A stretch of DNA of 21,474 nucleotides from Caulochytrium protostelioides (taxonomy: Eukaryota; Chytridiomycota; Caulochytriomycetes; Caulochytriales; Caulochytriaceae), in NCBI GenBank assembly GCA_003615045.1, contig ML014366.1:1-21474 (forward strand), in the 5' to 3' direction. Under the pieces are notes generated by a model, which saw only the letters and a program-made list of their open reading frames with translations, made no database searches and was not told the DNA's origin. Positions 1 through 9,523 of the stretch are shown here, in pieces. The first letter of the stretch is position 1; every line of letters begins with the position of its first letter. The position numbers and the translations under genes were made by a program.

Positions 1-71
1 GGGTAGCGAGGAGGTGGCCGAGGGAAGGGCTGACGGGGGGTCATCTACCAATCCCGTCACACAAACAATTA

Positions 72-154
72 GGACAGATGGCCGAGCTGGTCTAAGGCGG
101 TACGTTCAGGTCGTACTCTCGTAAGAGGCGTGGGTTCGAATCCCACTCTGTTCA
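72..154 (+). tRNA. tRNA-Leu, anticodon CAG, no intron
   Basis: The 83-nt sequence folds as a type II tRNA. The acceptor stem GGACAGA (72-78) pairs with TCTGTTC (147-153) with one G-U pair, and A154 is the discriminator base expected for leucine. The D arm is GCC/GGC. The anticodon stem GTACG/CGTAC encloses loop TTCAGGT, giving anticodon CAG with T33. A long variable arm (TCTC-GTAA-GAG) follows, and the T arm is GTGGG/CCCAC. The internal pol III promoter is visible: A box TGGCCGAGCTGG (79-90) and B box GGTTCGAATCC (133-143). TTTT at 161-164 is the likely terminator. CCA is not encoded, as usual in eukaryotes. The tRNA reads CUG; Leu identity features and T33 argue against the Ser reassignment known in CTG-clade yeasts. 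Confidence 0.95.
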
Positions 155-160
155 CGTACG

Positions 161-164
161 TTTT
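161..164 (+). terminator. Pol III T-run terminator of tRNA-Leu
   Basis: A TTTT run begins 7 nt after the tRNA discriminator base, the usual place for RNA polymerase III termination. Confidence 0.7.
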
Positions 165-684
165 CTGTGTCCTCAGAACGAATGACGTTTTGCGCCATGC
201 TGCGGTCGCTTGCGTGGCGTTAGTGGCGTCCCGTCGGGTCGGCGGAGGGGTTGACCTGTGAGGGGCTCCAAGCATGACGTGCAGCCTATGACGCCGCCAC
301 AGGCCATACGTCATGTCCAGACGGCCTCCGCAGGCTCTGCGACCTGCAAGACACGGTTGAGCTGTCGGCGTCTTGTATCGCGGGCGCGCCGCCATCGTGT
401 GGTCGGCCAGGCTGAACGACGGCGGTCGAGCCGTGTATGGCGGGATTTCCGGCGCGCCCTGATGCGATGACCGTGTTCAAAACTCCGCTCACACCACTGT
501 GCCCTCCACCACTCGCTGTGCTCCTACGCCATCAGGGCGGACCTAATAGTGTGTCGCTTGGCGTTCTCGATCGCCGCCCGACCTCGGTGGGCGCCTCGGA
601 TCCCCGCTACTGGACCCCACGGTCCCCTCTGGTCACTCGGGTCACTCTCGGCCCTGTCCCCGCCACCGCGCGCTGCAACTCATC
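165..684. other. Intergenic region upstream of the TPR gene
   Basis: No supported gene is seen between the tRNA and the TPR-protein start. Short open frames here have the Arg/Ala/Pro-rich composition expected of GC-rich non-coding DNA. Three TGACGT-type (CRE/bZIP half-site like) hexamers occur: 183-188, 275-280, and the reverse form ACGTCA at 308-313. They may be regulatory but could be chance. No TATA box is evident close to the start codon. Confidence 0.5.
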
Positions 685-3600
685 ATGCCGCAGGTGACGT
701 TCTCACTGAAGCGCGAGCGGCACGTGGTGCCCGTGCGCCCGCGGAATCGCCAACTTCAGGCCACGCTCCCGAAGAAGCAGCGGTCCCTGATTCTGCAGGG
801 CCAAAAGGCGGCTGCGGACGAGGCGTGGCTCCGCGCCGCCGAGATCTGTACCCAACTAACGGTGCTGAACTTCCTCGTCGAGGATCCCGGCGCTGTCAAG
901 CGCGAGGCGCTTCGTGCGCTGGACTTCATTCAGCGAGCCCGGGCGGATCCCGCACTCTCAGTCACTGCGAGCCGGCAGGTCCGGCACCACGAAATGGTCG
1001 TCATGTCGACCCTGAGCCGCTTGTACGCCCTCGACAGTGTAGCGTGTTATGACGAGGCGTTCCAGTATGCCCAGCGCTTTAAGGAGCTCGCCAAACCCCT
1101 GAATCAGTCGGAACATGAGGTGCGGGTCTACGCAATGCTGGCGACCGCGCTGCTGGGCCGGGCCGAGGCGCCGTTTGCTCCCCGGTTCGGCGACAGCTAT
1201 GATTACGCCATGCCGGCCACGCTGCCTGCACCGCCAATGACCAAATCGGCGCGGGCGCTCTACTATGAGTCGCTTCGGTATCTGGAGGCCACGCGGCGCG
1301 AGCTGAAGCGGGGCGGCGTCGTATGGCCCACGGACATGTCCCAGAGCTCCCTAGAGAGCGTGGAGTCGCAGTTCGGCCGAGTGCCGACGGAGTCGGCGGT
1401 GCTCGCGGCGATGGCGCTCGCCAAGATCCGGCTCGACATTTTGGATGAGGCGGAAAGGGCGCTGAATGCGGCTATGCAGCTCGCCGAAACCGTCAGTGAT
1501 CGCCCGACCCTGCGCAAGGCCTGCCTCTACCAAGCGGTCCTCTGCGACACGCGGAAGGAATACGGCGCCGCCATCGCCGCCGTGCGTCGAGCCTCTTCGC
1601 TGTTCCAGCTAGACGACGACGCGGACGGCGTGTCACGCTGCTACTGGGGCATGTCCCACCGCTACCAGCGGCTCTCTGATTGGACGCGCGCCTTGACGTG
1701 CATGCAGCAATATGCGTCCAACCGCAAGCTTGTGCAAGACCACGAAGAGCTCAAGAAGGCCGAGGCCTGCATCATAGCCATCCAAGCATACCAGCGCGCG
1801 AGCGGCGAGATAGCGCGCATCACACAGCAGCTCAAAGAGCGGGCGGCCCGCCCCACACCCACACCCGCAACCGCACCGGCTCGCGCTTCGCTGGAGACTG
1901 CCATCGGCCCCCCCGCCCATCGCATGCCCACCACGCCGGGCGCCAAGCCACGACCGGTCAATCCGTTCTTACCCATCACGCCCATCCGTCCTGGCGGCGG
2001 ACGCTTTAGTAGCATGGGCATCACGGAGCGTGATGCCGAGGAAAGACTGGAGCTGCACGAGGCGCGCGCCCGGGCCGAAATCCAGTGCCAGCGCTGGGCT
2101 GCGGCCGCCGACGATCTTGCCACGTGTCAGTCCCTCGCGCGCACCCTCGAGATGGGCCATGACCGCATTTTCCCGTGGGTGGCGCAGCAGGCGGGGTGCT
2201 GCGCGGCCGACGGCAAACGCGACGAGGCGGTCCGGGCCGCAGGGGACGTGCTGCGGATGCTGGCGCGCCTGCCGGCCAGTATGCCGGCGCCCGGTGCCAC
2301 AGGGTTCGCCCCGTACCCGACGACGCGCCACGCGCTCGCGCTGCTCCAGCTCGAAACCCTCTGGCTCCTGCGGTTCCTCCGTCTCGCGATGCCGCGGGGC
2401 CCCGGCGACGTGCGCGGCGAGCTCGAGCGCCTGCGCGATATCGGCCTCGCGTGGCTCCATGCGCCATGGGGGCCAGCCCGTGCGCCGCCCGGCTTTCTCG
2501 CCGAGCCACGGAAAGCCGACGACATCGTGACCGCTGGGACTGTCTACCGCGCTGCCATGGCTCCGGCCGCTGAGGGCGAGCACGGCGGGGCAGCCACGAC
2601 GAACAGTGATGACGACGACGCGGACGACGCGATTCCTGCTTGGATCTACGAGTGGGCTGACCCGACGCTGGATCGCACGGCATGGGACGACGCCGCGGCA
2701 GGGCTCGCGGCAGGCGCCGCCCACAGCGTGCGCGGCGCCCAGCGCTTTGCGCAGGCACTGACCCATGATGCGCTTGAGCCGCTCGACGCGCTGGCCAAGC
2801 ACTACCGGAAAGCCAACCACGTGGCCCGCGAAAACGAGTGCACCCAGCTGCTCCAAACCCTGCGCCGCCAGGTCGCTGCCGCCGAAGCCGCCGAAGCCGA
2901 GGCCGCGGCCACCGCGGCCGCTGCGGCCGCCGACGCCCGACGGGCGGCGCTCGAGCGGTCGGCAGCGGCTCGCCGTGCGGCCGTCTCGAATGATGACTTT
3001 CTGGCCGATTCTCCGGCCGATTCGGAGTCCGGGTCGGGGTCGGGGTCGGGGTCAGAGTCAGAGTTGGATCGATACGCGTCGTCCGATGCAAGCGACGGAC
3101 CCGTGACACGGCGCCGCGCCTCCCGCCAGCCGGCCAAGCGACGCCGCGTCCACGATGCTAATTCGCCCGCCCAGTCTGCGCGCCACGTGTCGCCGCGCCA
3201 ACCGTCTCGAGTCTCACACTCACACTCACAACGGCGAGGCGCCCGCGGCGCGCCGGATCGCGGCGAGGATCGCGATGACGTGATATCCATTGCCACGGAC
3301 GACGACGACGACGACGACAGCGCGGCTCAACGGCCGCCGCCACCGCCGCCCCGCACGCGCCGACTCGTTCGCGCAAGCGAATGCGGCAGCCGTTCGGCCT
3401 CTGCCCACACCAGCGAGGCCGAGGGTGATGTGACGCTCGTCACGCCCCTCTCGCCCTCATGCACTGTGTCGTCGCCGGATGTCGTACCAGTCCGGACAGC
3501 GCCATTCGCACGGCCGACCGTCGATCTCAAGACGCCGTCGGAGGAGGACATGGACGGGGTTGTGCCGACCGCCGCGACGGCGCCGTCCTCCCGCAGTGGC

Positions 3601-4386
3601 CAGTCAGCGGCGAGCGCGCGCTCACGCCCTCGCCCGCGTCTGACGGCCGAAGAAGAAAGCGCGCTGCTCTGTCTGGTCCCGCCTTCCGATAGCGGTTCCG
3701 AGACGGTCGCGACCAAGGCCGATGCCGACGGGAACGACGATGCCACGAGCATCTGTCTTGCGTCGCCCCCGCGGCCCGCGGAGCCGCGTATGGTCTCTGT
3801 TGCCACGCAGTGGTCACCCCCGCCGGCCACCCCTCCGCACATCGCGGCTCCGGCTGGCCCCCGGCTCGCCATCACCGTGCTCCCCTCCGGGGCCTCAACC
3901 GCCACCACCACGGCGGCGGCGTCCATGCCACTGCTGCAACTGTCAGTGCCGCGCGCCAAGGCGCTCTTCGAGCCGGCCTCGCCCGCCGCCGGCGCCTCAG
4001 CCGCGCCCGCCGCGCTGATCGCGCCGCGGACGCTCACGGCGCCGACCACGCCCACTAGATCGAAAGCGCATTCGCCGGCCACGGCCCCAACCACACCACA
4101 CACGGTGCGCTGGCTGCAGCGGCATGTTCATGCCGCGCTCTGCGGCCAGCCCACGGGGTCGCCGTCGCCGATGTCGACCCGATGGCTCGGCCGCGCCGGC
4201 GCGCGGCTCCGGGAAAGCCCCGCCATCGACCCCTGCGAGGCCGCCGTGCTGCGCCACAATGGCGAGATTTTGCCGCGGGACACGTTTCTCGAATCGCTCC
4301 TCGCCGCCGCCGCCGACTCCGACGGCCCTGCGACCGCGAGCCTCGTTCTGACGCTGGATACTCGGGATCCCTCACCGGCGATGTAG
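685..4386 (+). CDS. Large TPR scaffold protein with acidic/low-complexity middle and possible ubiquitin-like C-terminus (Tonsoku/TONSL-like?)
   Basis: A 1233-residue ORF starting at an ATG with A at -3. Roughly residues 30-375 are amphipathic helical pairs of TPR type (for example YDEAFQYAQRFKELAK and DILDEAERALNAAMQLAE). More helices lie around 450-600 and 690-760. Then come an Ala-rich helix, a Ser-Gly/Ser-Glu repeat (about 783-795), a basic nuclear-localisation-like stretch AKRRRV (about 816-823), a run of seven Asp (about 871-880) and several hundred Pro/Ser/Thr/Ala-rich residues. The last ~95 residues regain order (VRWLQRHVHAAL near 1141, LRHNGEILPRD near 1190). These recall the ubiquitin-like segment that follows the disordered region in TONSL. 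The order TPR, acidic region, Ubl fits Tonsoku-like replication-repair scaffolds, but neither ankyrin nor leucine-rich repeats are present. The TPR class is well supported; the TONSL relation is inference. A nuclear scaffold role is likely. Confidence 0.8.
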   Translation: MPQVTFSLKRERHVVPVRPRNRQLQATLPKKQRSLILQGQKAAADEAWLRAAEICTQLTVLNFLVEDPGAVKREALRALDFIQRARADPALSVTASRQVRHHEMVVMSTLSRLYALDSVACYDEAFQYAQRFKELAKPLNQSEHEVRVYAMLATALLGRAEAPFAPRFGDSYDYAMPATLPAPPMTKSARALYYESLRYLEATRRELKRGGVVWPTDMSQSSLESVESQFGRVPTESAVLAAMALAKIRLDILDEAERALNAAMQLAETVSDRPTLRKACLYQAVLCDTRKEYGAAIAAVRRASSLFQLDDDADGVSRCYWGMSHRYQRLSDWTRALTCMQQYASNRKLVQDHEELKKAEACIIAIQAYQRASGEIARITQQLKERAARPTPTPATAPARASLETAIGPPAHRMPTTPGAKPRPVNPFLPITPIRPGGGRFSSMGITERDAEERLELHEARARAEIQCQRWAAAADDLATCQSLARTLEMGHDRIFPWVAQQAGCCAADGKRDEAVRAAGDVLRMLARLPASMPAPGATGFAPYPTTRHALALLQLETLWLLRFLRLAMPRGPGDVRGELERLRDIGLAWLHAPWGPARAPPGFLAEPRKADDIVTAGTVYRAAMAPAAEGEHGGAATTNSDDDDADDAIPAWIYEWADPTLDRTAWDDAAAGLAAGAAHSVRGAQRFAQALTHDALEPLDALAKHYRKANHVARENECTQLLQTLRRQVAAAEAAEAEAAATAAAAAADARRAALERSAAARRAAVSNDDFLADSPADSESGSGSGSGSESELDRYASSDASDGPVTRRRASRQPAKRRRVHDANSPAQSARHVSPRQPSRVSHSHSQRRGARGAPDRGEDRDDVISIATDDDDDDDSAAQRPPPPPPRTRRLVRASECGSRSASAHTSEAEGDVTLVTPLSPSCTVSSPDVVPVRTAPFARPTVDLKTPSEEDMDGVVPTAATAPSSRSGQSAASARSRPRPRLTAEEESALLCLVPPSDSGSETVATKADADGNDDATSICLASPPRPAEPRMVSVATQWSPPPATPPHIAAPAGPRLAITVLPSGASTATTTAAASMPLLQLSVPRAKALFEPASPAAGASAAPAALIAPRTLTAPTTPTRSKAHSPATAPTTPHTVRWLQRHVHAALCGQPTGSPSPMSTRWLGRAGARLRESPAIDPCEAAVLRHNGEILPRDTFLESLLAAAADSDGPATASLVLTLDTRDPSPAM

Positions 4387-4613
4387 GCGACATCCCCTTG
4401 TAGCATCACGCGCGGCGCATCACGCCTCACGCGCGTCATTTGTACATCATGAAGTGAAGACGGTGGCATTTGTCATCAGGACATCGGGTCGGTTGACTGC
4501 ACGCGACGCGATGCGAAAGGAGGCGAAACGATGCGATGCGATGCGAGGCCATACGATGCAGCATGGACGCGGTCCACGTGTCGCGGTCCTCCGATGAGAA
4601 AGCAGACAGAGGG
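4387..4613. other. Short convergent intergenic spacer
   Basis: This 227-bp spacer separates the 3' ends of the TPR gene (+) and the oligopeptidase gene (-). It contains a small tandem CGATG-type repeat (about 4530-4547) and no canonical AATAAA in either direction. It presumably holds both 3' UTRs. Confidence 0.5.
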
Positions 4614-7600
4614 TCAAGGATCGAGCGTGGTTGTCACATTGGCGGCGGCGTGCTGCAGGATCCAGTCGACCCAGGCGGCTGTTTCGCGGCGGTACGCGTG
4701 CGGATCGGCCGCGCCAAAGTGACCACGCTCGCCTAGCTGAAAAATGAGTCGGTCATGGCGACACGGTGGCAGCGATGCAGGTTGTGAAAGCGGCAACGCC
4801 GCGGAGACCACAGTACAGTCCTGCGCGGTCTGCCACCGCAGCAGCGCCGCCCATTTGGCAGGCTCCTGCCATGGCACACGGGCATCAGCCTTGCCCGCCG
4901 AGATCCAGACCGCTGGTCGTTCCTGTCGAGATTCTGCCGTATCGGTGGCAGGTTGGGTGTCAGCGGCGGGATGGGCGGCGTCTGCGGCATAGTGCTCGCT
5001 CGTGGGATCACCGTCGCCGGCTAGCAGGTCTGGCGGCAACCCCGCGCGGCGGAGGAGCGCGCGATAGGGCGACCAGGCCATCATGGCGCGGCGCACGTCG
5101 ACGTCACAGACAATGTTGCCCCACTCGGCCCATTCATACGGCGTCCATGCCACGTGGGCCCGCGAGACATCCCAGAGCGGATCGACAAACGGGACTTGGG
5201 CCACGATGGCGGCGACGGCTCCGTTGGCCAGATGGCCGGCCATCCGGTTGCCGCTGGGGGCCGCCGAGCCCAGCGGTCCCGTCGGCGATGCGTACGGCGG
5301 CCATGGCGGGCCCGCGACCAAGCCGGCGGCGAGCAGGCCGCCCGCCGAGCGGAGCTTAACGGCGACGTGTCGCGGCTGCGCCCACCCACTGTCCACGAGC
5401 GCGCGGAGGCACGCGACGACGTCGCGCAGCGTGTTGGCCTTGGCCGCGCGCGCGCCGTCCGCATACCACGCAGGCCCGAGATCGGCGTCGCCGCGGGCAT
5501 GGCAGTACGCGATCAGAAATCCGGCGTCCAGCAGCGGCATATGGGCCGGGACGGGCGCGAGCGTCGTCTGCGATGCATAGGCGCCGTAGGCGAGCACCAG
5601 TGCGGGCCGCGGCGTGAGATGGGGCGGTCCCAGGCACCCGTCTGCGTCCGTCGTCGTCCATGCGAGACTCATCGGGATTCCCTTGACGCCGTCGGGAATG
5701 CCGTCGGGAACGCCGCCCTCCGTCAGGAACGGAGCCGTGAGCCGCGTCTGGCAGCGCGTGGTCTGGCTCGTGCCCATCTGGTGTGGCCCGGATGCCGCCG
5801 CGCCGGTGGCCGCCTCGAGGGTGACGTGGCCGGTCGTCAGGTCGAGGGAATAGCCGCGCCACGGGTCCCACAGACTCGCGTTGCTGAACCGAAACCGGTC
5901 GCCGTGGTACAGCGCGTTATCCATAAACAGGCCGGCGGGCGGGCCCGTGTCGAGGTCGCCGTCGGTCGCTGTGGCCTCCCCGAACGGCGTGGGCGCCACC
6001 GTGTACGGCACCCCGGCGGGCCATGCGAGGTGTTGTGCAGCCGGCCGACCTCCGCCGTCGTCGCCGCGACGCTGGTCGCCGCCGTCTGGCGTCGCGATCC
6101 ATTCCAGGCGTCGGGCGCCGCCGCGCCGCCGCCAAACGACGAGGTAGCGCGCCATGATGTGGACATACTCGACGAGGTCCGTGGGGTCTTCAGGCCGAAC
6201 CAGCACACGGACGTCGCGGTCGCGGCCGGAGCGGCGCCACCGCGCGAGGACGGCGGCCGAGTCGCACTCCAGGGGGATCTGGAGCACCGCGAAGCCCGGA
6301 TGCCGCGCGTTGGTGCGGACGTACCAGTGGGTCGCGGAGTGGTCGACCCAGTCGGCAACCGCGGCGTTGCCGTCAGCGTGGCGCAGCGGCGGCGAAACCG
6401 CCACGACGGTGCCGTCGATGAGCGCGCGCGCCGCGGCGGCTTGCTGGCCTTGGATCGTCCACAGCACGCGGCGGCCGTCCGCCGAGCGCCGCGGCGCCAG
6501 CGCGACAAACTGTGGCGACGGCGAGACGTCGAGCTGGACGACGTCCGACGTGCCCTCATCGGCGTTCTGGGGGCCGTCACCGGCGTCCTGCCGGCCGTGG
6601 CCGGCGCTGGTCGGCGCCCGCGGCGCCGCGGCGGTCGACCGGGGCGCCGTCCAGCGCATGATGCGCCAGGGCACGCGCCAGGTGGGGTCGACCTTCGTGT
6701 ACAGGAGCGCGGGCGCCGCGGCCGCCGGGTCCCACAGCACGGCGAGCGGGCCCGACCCGTAGACGCCGTCCAGCCGCAGCCCGGCCGCCGGCGCGGCACC
6801 GGGCTTCCACGCCGGCGGCTGCGTCCAGAGGCGGCGCCCGCCCTCCGAGAGCACGACAGCGTCGGCGGCTTCGTTGCCGCTCACGTCGAGGCCCACGGCG
6901 GCCCAGTCGGGCCGCTGCGGGTGCGGCACAAAGAAGGTGATGCCCGTCGTGGTGCATGCCGGGCCCTCGCGGTCCTCCTCCGGCGGCGGCGGGGCCAGGC
7001 AGACCGGGCCGGCGAGCTCCGTCAGGTTGACGACGAGCATCGGCGCGGACGGCGGCGGCGGCGCCAGGGCTCCCGCGGGGACGCGCCACCAGCTGCCGCG
7101 GGAGCCCGGGGCCCGTTCGGCCGCCCAGTAGTAGCGCCAGCCGGCCGGCGTCACGATCCCGGCGCCACCGTCGTCGTCGTCGTCGTCGTCGTCGGCCGGC
7201 GCGGTCGTGCCGATGCGCGCGTGCGACGGCGTCCTGCGCGTCTGGAGAAGCGTCGCCTCGGCGTCCGCAATGGCTTGCGCAATGGCGCGGACGGCGTCGC
7301 GGCGCACCGCGAGGCGGTGATCGACCTGGGCCTGCTCGGCCGCGAGGAACGCCGCGACCGTGCCCGTGCCTGGCGGACGCGCCGTCCCCGCCGCCGGGTC
7401 CGGCGCATTGAAGTATGCGAATGGATCGGCGAACTGGTGCTCCATGGCGGGAGCCGAGGCGTTCGCACACAGACCGCCGCCGGCCGTTCGCGGGCCGACG
7501 ACAAAGGTCGCGCGGACCGGCTCGGGAACCACCACCGGCGGCGGCGATGATGCGGATGATTCCGGGATGGCCGGTGCCCCGTCAGGCGGCGGGGTCCATG

Positions 7601-7919
7601 CGCCGCGGAGGCGGATGCCCGGTCGGAGGGAAAGGCCGGATCGGACTCGATCGAATGGCGGTGTGCCGCGCAGCGTGGCGGCGGCGATCCACAGAGTGAT
7701 CAGCGCGGCGGCCGGCAGGGTCCATCGGATCGGGCCCAGCGACACGCAGCGGCCGCGTGGGAGGCGCCGGCTGTCGAGCAGGACGCCCCGCGAGGTGCGG
7801 CCATCACGCGCGAGGCGGTCATGCTCACCGCGGCTGCTGCGATCGCTGTCGGGTGGCGGATCAGGCTTGCCGCGGTGATCCCGGCCAGAGCCGCACGGGG
7901 AGACGGAATACCGACCCAT
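4614..7919 (-). CDS. Membrane-anchored S9A serine peptidase, oligopeptidase B / PREPL-like
   Basis: A 1101-residue protein; the ATG at 7919 has a strong context (gccATGG). Residues 1-65 are hydrophilic and basic. About 66-83 (core PAAALITLWIAAATL) form a single membrane span or signal anchor, predicting a type II protein with a lumenal or vacuolar peptidase. N-glycosylation sequons after the span (NAS, NLT, NVT) agree with this. The middle is a beta-propeller-like region with long Ala/Pro/Gly inserts and an Asp8 run. The C-terminal ~330 residues are an alpha/beta hydrolase typical of oligopeptidase B: LAYGAYASQT, the ARGDADLGPAWY region, the Ser nucleophile in LRSAGGLL (S858), VPFVDPLWD and YEWAEWGN, Asp in AGKADARVPWQEPAKW (D1012) and His in GERGHFG (H1067). 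The triad is complete, but the first Gly of the usual G-x-S-x-G-G motif is Leu. It is longer than bacterial oligopeptidase B (about 700 residues) because of the N-terminal anchor and inserts. Cleavage after basic residues is family knowledge, not shown here. Confidence 0.88.
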   Translation of the reverse strand: MGRYSVSPCGSGRDHRGKPDPPPDSDRSSRGEHDRLARDGRTSRGVLLDSRRLPRGRCVSLGPIRWTLPAAALITLWIAAATLRGTPPFDRVRSGLSLRPGIRLRGAWTPPPDGAPAIPESSASSPPPVVVPEPVRATFVVGPRTAGGGLCANASAPAMEHQFADPFAYFNAPDPAAGTARPPGTGTVAAFLAAEQAQVDHRLAVRRDAVRAIAQAIADAEATLLQTRRTPSHARIGTTAPADDDDDDDDGGAGIVTPAGWRYYWAAERAPGSRGSWWRVPAGALAPPPPSAPMLVVNLTELAGPVCLAPPPPEEDREGPACTTTGITFFVPHPQRPDWAAVGLDVSGNEAADAVVLSEGGRRLWTQPPAWKPGAAPAAGLRLDGVYGSGPLAVLWDPAAAAPALLYTKVDPTWRVPWRIMRWTAPRSTAAAPRAPTSAGHGRQDAGDGPQNADEGTSDVVQLDVSPSPQFVALAPRRSADGRRVLWTIQGQQAAAARALIDGTVVAVSPPLRHADGNAAVADWVDHSATHWYVRTNARHPGFAVLQIPLECDSAAVLARWRRSGRDRDVRVLVRPEDPTDLVEYVHIMARYLVVWRRRGGARRLEWIATPDGGDQRRGDDGGGRPAAQHLAWPAGVPYTVAPTPFGEATATDGDLDTGPPAGLFMDNALYHGDRFRFSNASLWDPWRGYSLDLTTGHVTLEAATGAAASGPHQMGTSQTTRCQTRLTAPFLTEGGVPDGIPDGVKGIPMSLAWTTTDADGCLGPPHLTPRPALVLAYGAYASQTTLAPVPAHMPLLDAGFLIAYCHARGDADLGPAWYADGARAAKANTLRDVVACLRALVDSGWAQPRHVAVKLRSAGGLLAAGLVAGPPWPPYASPTGPLGSAAPSGNRMAGHLANGAVAAIVAQVPFVDPLWDVSRAHVAWTPYEWAEWGNIVCDVDVRRAMMAWSPYRALLRRAGLPPDLLAGDGDPTSEHYAADAAHPAADTQPATDTAESRQERPAVWISAGKADARVPWQEPAKWAALLRWQTAQDCTVVSAALPLSQPASLPPCRHDRLIFQLGERGHFGAADPHAYRRETAAWVDWILQHAAANVTTTLDP
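7170..7193. repeat. (GTC)8 trinucleotide run inside the peptidase gene
   Basis: Eight perfect GTC units on the + strand encode an Asp8 run in the minus-strand oligopeptidase. It lies in a linker-like acidic segment before the propeller region, so length variation is probably tolerated. Confidence 0.85.
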
Positions 7920-8087
7920 GGCCGCAGCATCGCTTGTCGACGGACGACGCTCGTGGACGCGGTGTGGCCGGCAATCTTGCGAGGTGCGAGATCGCGCACC
8001 CAGTAAACAAAAAAACGGAAGGCCCGAGGGGAGCTCCGGGAATCAATGCTGAGCGTTCGAACGTGCGTCCGAGCATTTCGGCGCCAT

Positions 8088-9523
8088 TCACATGGCTGGG
8101 ATCCCGCAAGCGCGATCGGGCGACGGCACGCCACGGGCGGTATCAGCCTGCGCGCGTGGTTGCTCGCGTTGGGGTCCGGCGGACAGCTCGTGCTCGGCTT
8201 GAACACCGCGGATGGCCCGCGCACTCGATGGGGCGGCCCGTAGGGCCCATCGCATCACGTGACGACCTCCGGTCGTGGACCGGAGCGGGCTGCGCCACAG
8301 GCGCTGGGCCTCGTCGAGGCCCACGCTGACGAGGTCGTCGACGCGGGAAAGACCCTCGAGATCTCATAGTTTTTCATACCCATCTCGCTCACGATGGCAC
8401 CGCCGGCCGTATGATGCGATCCATCGATGGTCTCGGCAGACGCGACCCCCTGAGCAGCGATCGCGATCATCCCCGAGAAACGGCCCTACGCGCACCATGT
8501 TGGCGTGAGGGATAGCGGATCGGCCTGGACCGACTGATCAGGGTCAGGGTCAGTATCGATGTGCCTGGTTCTGTCTGGTACACGAAGCGCCTAGATCCGT
8601 GTGATGACGGATCGGCTCAGGACTAGCGACCTTAGGGTCGTCGACGAATCACGCTTCCGCTGGCAAGCGCTGGCCCCGCCGCCATTGCTGATCGGCGTGA
8701 GAACGGGTCATCTCGGCAGTCGTGAACAGCCCGCTCGCCCGTCAGTTCGCCGGATTCAGACTGCCCGGGGGAGCCACCACGGCTCAGGTGGATCTCGCTG
8801 ATGTTGAGGGGCAGCTCGCCCGGGCGTGCCCAGCCTGGTGGCCGCAGGAGCACTCTTCCCTCTCGGACGGGCACGGCGGGAGGCCGAGGCGCCGGTGTCC
8901 GCATTCGGACAGCGGCCGTCGCCCGCCCGTGGAGCGCGTGCGGCTGTGGGTCGGGTCCCGCCCGTGGTGCGTGCTGCGGAAGGGCGCGGCGGCATAGGGC
9001 CGCAGCCGCGGCTGCGCACGCCTTCCAGGGACCTCAGCTGGGCTCCGATCTCCGCCAGCGTGGCGACGTCGGTCATGGGCCGGCGGTCCACCCCTGCTGC
9101 CGGCATGAAGGCCCAGGGACGCCAATGTCGTGGCGAAGCCACGGACCGTCCGGGATCCCGGCGAGGGTCCGGCAGTTCGTCTTCTCAGAGCCTGGGCCAA
9201 CGCCTCCTGCTGCCGTTCCGGGGGCTTCGCCTCGCCGTTGGCGAGGAACGCTGGATCCACATCACACCGCAGCTCCTCCCGTTGTCGTCGACGGCCTGTC
9301 GAAGACCAGAGAAAGGCGTCAATTAAACAGGCATCGACTGTTCTCGCGCGCCCATGAAGCGCATGCCATCGTTGTTCTCGGTGTAGGCGATCGAGACGAT
9401 GCCGCTTTCTCGGCGCGAGCGACGACCCGCCACGTGACACGGCGCTTCAGCCGACAGGGCATGGGCGCCCGGGCCCGCCGAAGCCCTGATCCGGGGCCGC
9501 GCCCCGCCAAGGCCTTGCATCAT
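8088..9523 (-). pseudogene. Possible decayed protein-coding gene of unknown identity (frame-broken)
   Basis: No single frame is open, but successive minus-strand stretches in different frames look protein-like with G/C-rich third positions, unlike the Arg/Ala/Pro-rich noise around them. They are, 5' to 3': VSIAYTENNDGMRFMGAREQ (frame ending at 9323), DVDPAFLANGEAKPPERQQE (about 9185-9260), RTLAGIPDGPWLRHDIG (ends at a TGA, 9073-9075), MTDVATLAEIGAQLRSLEGV (about 9000-9080), ELPLNISEIHLS (about 8770-8820), and DLEGLSRVDDLVSVGLDEAQ just after an in-frame TGA at 8364-8366. The pattern suggests indels and a stop in a former gene, or unrecognised introns; the obvious GT/AG pairs tried did not join the frames. 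No family is recognised. Confidence 0.25.

Noticed and set aside
5154-7550. 798-codon + strand open frame opposite the oligopeptidase gene
   Set aside because: It is the antisense shadow of a clearly conserved peptidase. Its product is Arg/Ala/Gly-rich without domains, as expected in high-GC DNA.
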